Positions 59,450 to 64,000 of a DNA stretch of 64,000 bases are shown here, in pieces. Source of the stretch: Mucor racemosus. Taxonomy: Eukaryota; Mucoromycota; Mucoromycetes; Mucorales; Mucoraceae. Position numbers and translations under genes: made by a program. The DNA lies in the NCBI GenBank assembly GCA_027405735.1, contig JAPEHQ010000011.1:1054001-1118000 (forward strand), in the 5' to 3' direction. The stretch's first letter is position 1, and each line of letters opens with the position of its first letter. The notes under the pieces are model-generated. The model saw only the letters and a program-made list of their open reading frames with translations. It was not told the DNA's origin and did no database searches.

Positions 59450-61620
59450 AGTAATCTGTGAGAGTAGAAATATAAATTTTTATGCAGGATATATGTAAAT
59501 CTACCATCATGTATAATTGGAGATTAATTGGATCAATATTCACAAGGATGGGGATTTTTTTCTTTGTTTCTGCAGTTGTAAATATTAGTTTAGTATTTTG
59601 TAAAACTTAAAACTCATTATCCAGGGCTTAATTTCTGTATTCACAAGATAGATCTAATTGATTGCTACTCTATATATTTTGTTTCAGCCAAAAATATTGA
59701 TTTTTCATCGAGATAATCAAAATAATAGTCGATATCACAGCTTACAGCTTATGATAACTGGATTCCAAAATTTATTTTAAAAAATGAACGAAAAATGATG
59801 AAAACAACAAAATCGCTTAATTGATCATGAACTGCAAAGTAAGTCAACCTAGTATACTAAATAGTTTTTGTACAGTTTTAAATTCTGCATCCATCTAAAT
59901 AAAATTTAGACAAACTGCAGTGGAATTACATACTAAAAACGCTTGATAAAAATAAAACAACCTAAATTTCAAGTGTCGCTCATAAAATATGATGCCACTT
60001 GAAATGTGAACAACGATAATAAACAAACGCTTCAATTGAACACAATAACAAACGCATGCTAAAAATATGAAATACCCTTTTTGAACCATACATGTCGTGT
60101 AGATGATAGCACCCTTGATCACGGCGCAATCAATTACACAAATGACATATATATCAAAACAGGATTCTATCCAAATCAATAATGATAATAAACAAAGATA
60201 TCAATTTAGTCAACTACTCATCTATATCGTAGTTGCACTATCAATATAAATAAGATTCAAGCATATAAAAACTACCCCTTAAAAATCAAGGTTACATAAA
60301 ATAGATATAACAGAAATAAACAAAAACAACCATTTCCCAAAAGGTCGATATTGTCACACTTGACATACAATCCCTTATGGTCAATGCTCTATACAATTTA
60401 CCCCTTAAAATATCAAATCAATAACAATGTACTCAAAACTGGAAGATTACTAAATATACATCCATTCAAGTCTGATGGTATCCAAGTTCTCCAAATCACT
60501 ATAAATACCCTCATACTTTTCAATTATTTTAACTCTTCAGAAATCTTTTGTAATAAAAACTTTAGCTGATTATAATTGTATTTCTACTGCTTTTATTTTT
60601 ATATTTTTTTTATTTTAGTAAATTAACATCGTAGTTTACTGCACAAACATTTTACATTAAATTTTGCGTAAAATGCAATTGAAATTTTGGAGGTTTTTTG
60701 AAGATACACACCCCTTTTTATAAGCGTATTTAAAATATAACTAATTAAAATGATGCGAAAAAACATCATCTATCGATAGAGCTATTGTGCAATTTCCTAG
60801 CTGCATTTTTCATAGAGAAAACAAGATTTTTGTCCAAATTTTTTCAGATTCAGAATTTGGGATGAGGGTATATAAGGGAAAAATGGAAGCTAGAAATGGA
60901 GGTACCTTTTTGTACACATTTTTGAGAATATCTCCACGAAAAATCAATATTTTGAAAAAAACTAAATTGGATCCGAGAGAGCTTAACGAGCTTGATGATA
61001 TGAGTAAAAAAAAACTGCTACTTAATTTAACAAATATTTTGAAACCTACTATAGAAATGCCAAAAAAAATGAAAAAAAATAAAAGCGCTCAGAATTTTTT
61101 GATACTTAAATATGTTATAAAGCGCTTCAAAACAAGTAAGTTTTATTATTAGAAAGTGCTAGTATAACTTAATTATTTCTAGAGATATGAAGCCTCAAAG
61201 TTTCAATTCTTTAGCAGTGGAATACGCGTAAAACTCTGAAACATTAGCGCTCAAAAATTAATACCAACTGAAAAAAATAGGATATTTTTGGATACTTGTT
61301 TTTGAATTAAAGCTGAAAATCTCAGGTACATTAGCATATAAATTTTTCTTGGTATTAGTTAGTGAAAAAAAAAAGTTGGGTAGGGATGAAAAGCCGGACC
61401 CAGTTTTCAAAGAAAAAGCGGTGAATCTTTCCTGTTTTAAAGTCTTTTGTGAGATTTAAAATGAATTCAGGAACAGGCAGAATATTGCAGCCAACTCATA
61501 CCTATTTTGAAGCGTCTAAGATATATCCTAAAAAATGTCTAGTATGAGGTTAATTATAGAAAAGGCTACATGCTTCTATTTGAAAATTAAGAACTTCAAA
61601 TTCCACAAGTTATTAAAACA
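59450..61620 (+). repeat. R1 dispersed repeat, copy G, split by L1
   Basis: Close relative of copy B. It is interrupted at 59916-60643 by the L1 solo LTR. After the insert the R1 frame (60787-61152, 121 codons) is intact from MQFPSCIF to KFYY-stop and contains ELNELDDM. The 3' part continues to about 61620 in the same way as copy A. Confidence 0.8.
59916..60643 (+). mobile_element. Solo LTR, family L1, copy 2, inside R1 copy G
   Basis: 728-bp unit beginning TGCAGTGGAATTACATAC and ending GTTTACTGCA, flanked by perfect 5-bp duplications CAAAC (59911-59915 and 60644-60648). Removing it restores the R1 sequence GACAAACATTTTACATT seen in copy B. It has TATAAATACCCTC (about 60501) and AATAAAAAC (about 60552) as likely promoter and polyadenylation signals. 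Confidence 0.9.
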
Positions 61621-63000
61621 TATACACAGTTTGCTTAGGATGTGAGATTCTGACACTAACACCAAGTGTTCAGTGAAAAACATTTCACTAACTGTGTATT
61701 TGTGATGTGCATTAACTTCAAAATTAGGCTCATCTTGACCAATGGTTAAGATCATACACCTGTATCATACATAATAAGCCATACATCCTTATATAATGCT
61801 CAATAGTACAAATATAGTGAAATAACCTGATTATCTTTCAAAAGGAGGGATGTTTGATAACAAACAGTGATTATTTGAGGACGGTAATAGGATAAATACA
61901 CATCGGCCCTAGTCCATTATAATCAAGGAATAGTACATAGCCATAGTAACTATGTGATCTAGACGATGTATTACATCAAATCCAAGATTTTTATGGTTGA
62001 CTATGGCAAATAGCCACGTCAAATGAATACAAAAAAACCAATTGTGTGAAATTGGGAGTATCACCTGATATTTTCATTATCTTGTCTTGACATTTATAAT
62101 GATTTACGCGAATGTCATACAGACATTGACCCGACTCACATTTAAAGAAGTATATTTAATCATTGAGTTTCCGTCGACAAAGATCTCATCACAATCTCTC
62201 TTTTCACACAGTTTTAGTTTTAATTCTAACTATTTATATAGCCAAAGCCCAAATTATATCTAAAAGAACCTCTTTACAAACATAAAAATAACCAAACAGC
62301 GGAACACCGACAATGAGGATATATAGTATAACAACCAATATATTTTGAATGTACGATATTATGCAGCAAAACCTGTTTGTTTGTTCTCATGCACAGTAAA
62401 GAGATCTTTCAAAACGAATCAAATTTTTGGTATTTACACTAATGTTGATAATTCTGCTGATAAATCAGAACATGTACACAAAATTACAGTTTCTTATCAA
62501 CGTTTAGGAGCCAACATAATGTAGTATGTCGAACAGTCGGAACATATAGAGGAGGCTAAATTTTCAACCTTAATCTAATCATGTAACACGATAATTTGTC
62601 TTGAAAATGTGGGGTTAAGAGAGAAATCATCAATGCGATAAATACTGAGATCCACAAAAAGTATAAGTCATGTAAAATGGTTGAATACAAAAAGAGAGAC
62701 GAGGTTAAAAGCGTAGTAAAATAGCCAACTTTTTCAAATGTCCTGAAATCTTTCTAAAAAATTGCATGGGAAATATGGACCTTTCTTTTTTTAATGCTCA
62801 ATCAGTGAAAGGGCTCTACAGATCACCGTGGGAAACTAATTATTATCAGTTGTGGATTTGTTGTGTGTTTCGTTTAATCTATACCCAAATAAAAATAAAT
62901 ACACACAGTAATAATAAACGTATAAATAACATCTGCTTGCTGTGTGAAAACAGTTTTCTCTCTTCTTTTCTTCTTTTGCTTTCCTTTCACATATTAAATC
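61621..63000. other. Intergenic before the acyl-CoA dehydrogenase
   Basis: No supported gene. Pyrimidine-rich TTTTCTCTCTTCTTTTCTTC (about 62952-62971) just upstream of the next start is probably core promoter or 5' UTR. Confidence 0.45.
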
Positions 63001-64000
63001 ATGTTCAAACTTACTCAACGTCTTCCTCAACTTGTTGCTCGTTCTTCTCTCTCCAATGTAGCTCGTCAAGCTGCCAAGCGGTAAGTCTTTTTGTTTTTGT
63101 GGTTGTAGCTGACACAAAAAACCTGACGCGATTTTCTCTTTTTTTTTTTCAGTAACTATGCTGCTTTGACTTACTCTACTCCTACTGCTCATGAAGCTCC
63201 TACCTCATTGCAAGCATTCACTGAAGAAGAATTGATGCTCAAGGATACTGGTAAGTTTAGAAATGTCTTTGGATCTCTCAATTCCTAACAAAATTTGTTT
63301 CTAGTCTCAAGATTTGCTCGTGAGGTCGTTCAACCCAAGGTCCAAGAGATGGATGAAGCTGAATTAATGGACAAGTCTATCATCAATGCCATGTTTGAGA
63401 ATGGTGTAAGTTAAAATATTTAATTAAAACTACCTTTTATCTCACACAATCTCAATAATAGTTGATGGGCCTCGAAACTCCTAGTGAATACGGTGGTGCT
63501 GAATGTTCTTTCACTGCTGCTATCTTGGCCGTTGAAGAGCTTGCCAAGATTGATCCCTCTATCAGTGCCTTGTGTGATATTCATGTAAGTTTTTATTTTT
63601 ATTTTTTACATTGCCCCTTTTTGTTGGTATTTAATCTGACAAATTTACTTTTTTATATAGAACACTTTAACCAATACTGTGATCCGTAAATATGCTACCC
63701 CTGAGCAGAAGGAAAAGTACCTTACTCGTCTTGCTACTGATACCGTTGGTAGTTTCTGTATCACTGAAGCTGGTGCAGGTTCTGACGCTTTTGCTCTTCA
63801 ATCTCGTGCTGAAGACAAGGGTGATCACTATATTTTGAATGGTGGTAAGATGTGGATCTCTAACTCTGCCGAAGCCGAGATCTTTGTTATTTTCGCTAAT
63901 GTGTAAGTTTTTGTGTTACAATGAACGGTCATTTTTTTTTATACTAATTTAATCATCCATTTGTTTGTAGTGATCCTTCCAAGGGTTACAAGGGTATCAC
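63001..64000 (+). CDS. Acyl-CoA dehydrogenase, short/branched-chain type (partial)
   Basis: Mitochondrial FAD enzyme making 2-enoyl-CoA from short or branched acyl-CoA; cut by the window edge. Exons so far: 63001-63080, 63153-63250, 63305-63405, 63462-63584, 63661-63902, 63971-64000 onward. The N-terminus [19 protein letters not shown] is a basic mitochondrial presequence. The family core begins at [11 protein letters not shown], with [36 protein letters not shown] and the FAD-binding signature [15 protein letters not shown] followed by [10 protein letters not shown]. The SVSxLCDIHN-like segment favours ACADSB (2-methylbutyryl-CoA) over other members. The C-terminal half with the catalytic Glu is outside the window. 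Confidence 0.92.

Noticed and set aside
57139..60643. The two L1 units as the paired LTRs of one retrotransposon
   Set aside because: The second unit has its own perfect CAAAC duplication inside R1, and the DNA between them has no gag or pol.

Overview
The window looks like nuclear DNA of an early-diverging filamentous fungus, most likely Mucoromycota and probably Mucorales. The DNA is AT-rich. Genes have many short introns of about 45-100 nt with GT..AG borders and CTAAC-like branch sites. Proteins read as fungal (Mdm34, Vtc4, Dug2, Mme1, Cas1-type acyltransferase). The gene content is mixed with Tc1-like and LTR-type repeats. The species assignment is inference; no marker gene is decisive. 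I reconstructed splice forms by hand, and every intron proposed here keeps the reading frame.

Layout. 1-2.4 kb: a probable ERI1-like exonuclease remnant and spacer. 2.4-6.7 kb: ribonucleotide reductase small subunit (+) facing cysteinyl-tRNA synthetase (-). 8.4-10.4 kb: an eleven-finger C2H2 protein. 10.4-17.7 kb: repeat-rich, with two copies of a dispersed family (here called R1) and a complete Tc1-like transposon with TA duplication. 17.7-20.1 kb: Vtc4-like polyphosphate polymerase (-). 22.2-25.7 kb: Dug2-like WD40/M20 protein (+), tail to tail with an Mme1-like mitochondrial carrier (-, to 27.1 kb). 28.4-31.1 kb: Cas1/CASD1-like O-acetyltransferase (+). 31.1-36.5 kb: repeats (R1, R2, a solo LTR) and a decayed dynein-intermediate-chain-like gene. 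36.6-44.5 kb: dense block with propionyl-CoA carboxylase alpha (-), CDK8 (+), TAF12 (-) and dCMP deaminase (+). 44.5-47.3 kb: R1 copy. 47.4-51.3 kb: class II myosin with a short tail (+). 53.4-55.1 kb: Mdm34 (+). 55.1-62 kb: nested repeats and solo LTRs. 63.0 kb to the end: a short/branched-chain-type acyl-CoA dehydrogenase, cut by the window edge.

Functional links. RNR2 and dCMP deaminase both feed dNTP synthesis, and both carry CGCG-core (MCB-like) sites close upstream. CDK8 and TAF12 are neighbours acting in RNA polymerase II initiation (Mediator and TFIID/SAGA). Propionyl-CoA carboxylase and the acyl-CoA dehydrogenase fit branched-chain amino acid and propionate breakdown, although 24 kb apart. 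None of this implies operon-like control.

Most unusual material: (1) the R1 repeat family, seven copies or fragments, sharing a roughly 120-codon open frame whose differences between copies are biased to third positions; (2) the zinc-finger array with an acidic PDxxDPN linker; (3) the Tc1-like element with perfect terminal repeats but an A9 run that puts an upstream start out of frame; (4) nested solo LTRs that date each other; (5) a myosin II with a very short rod.
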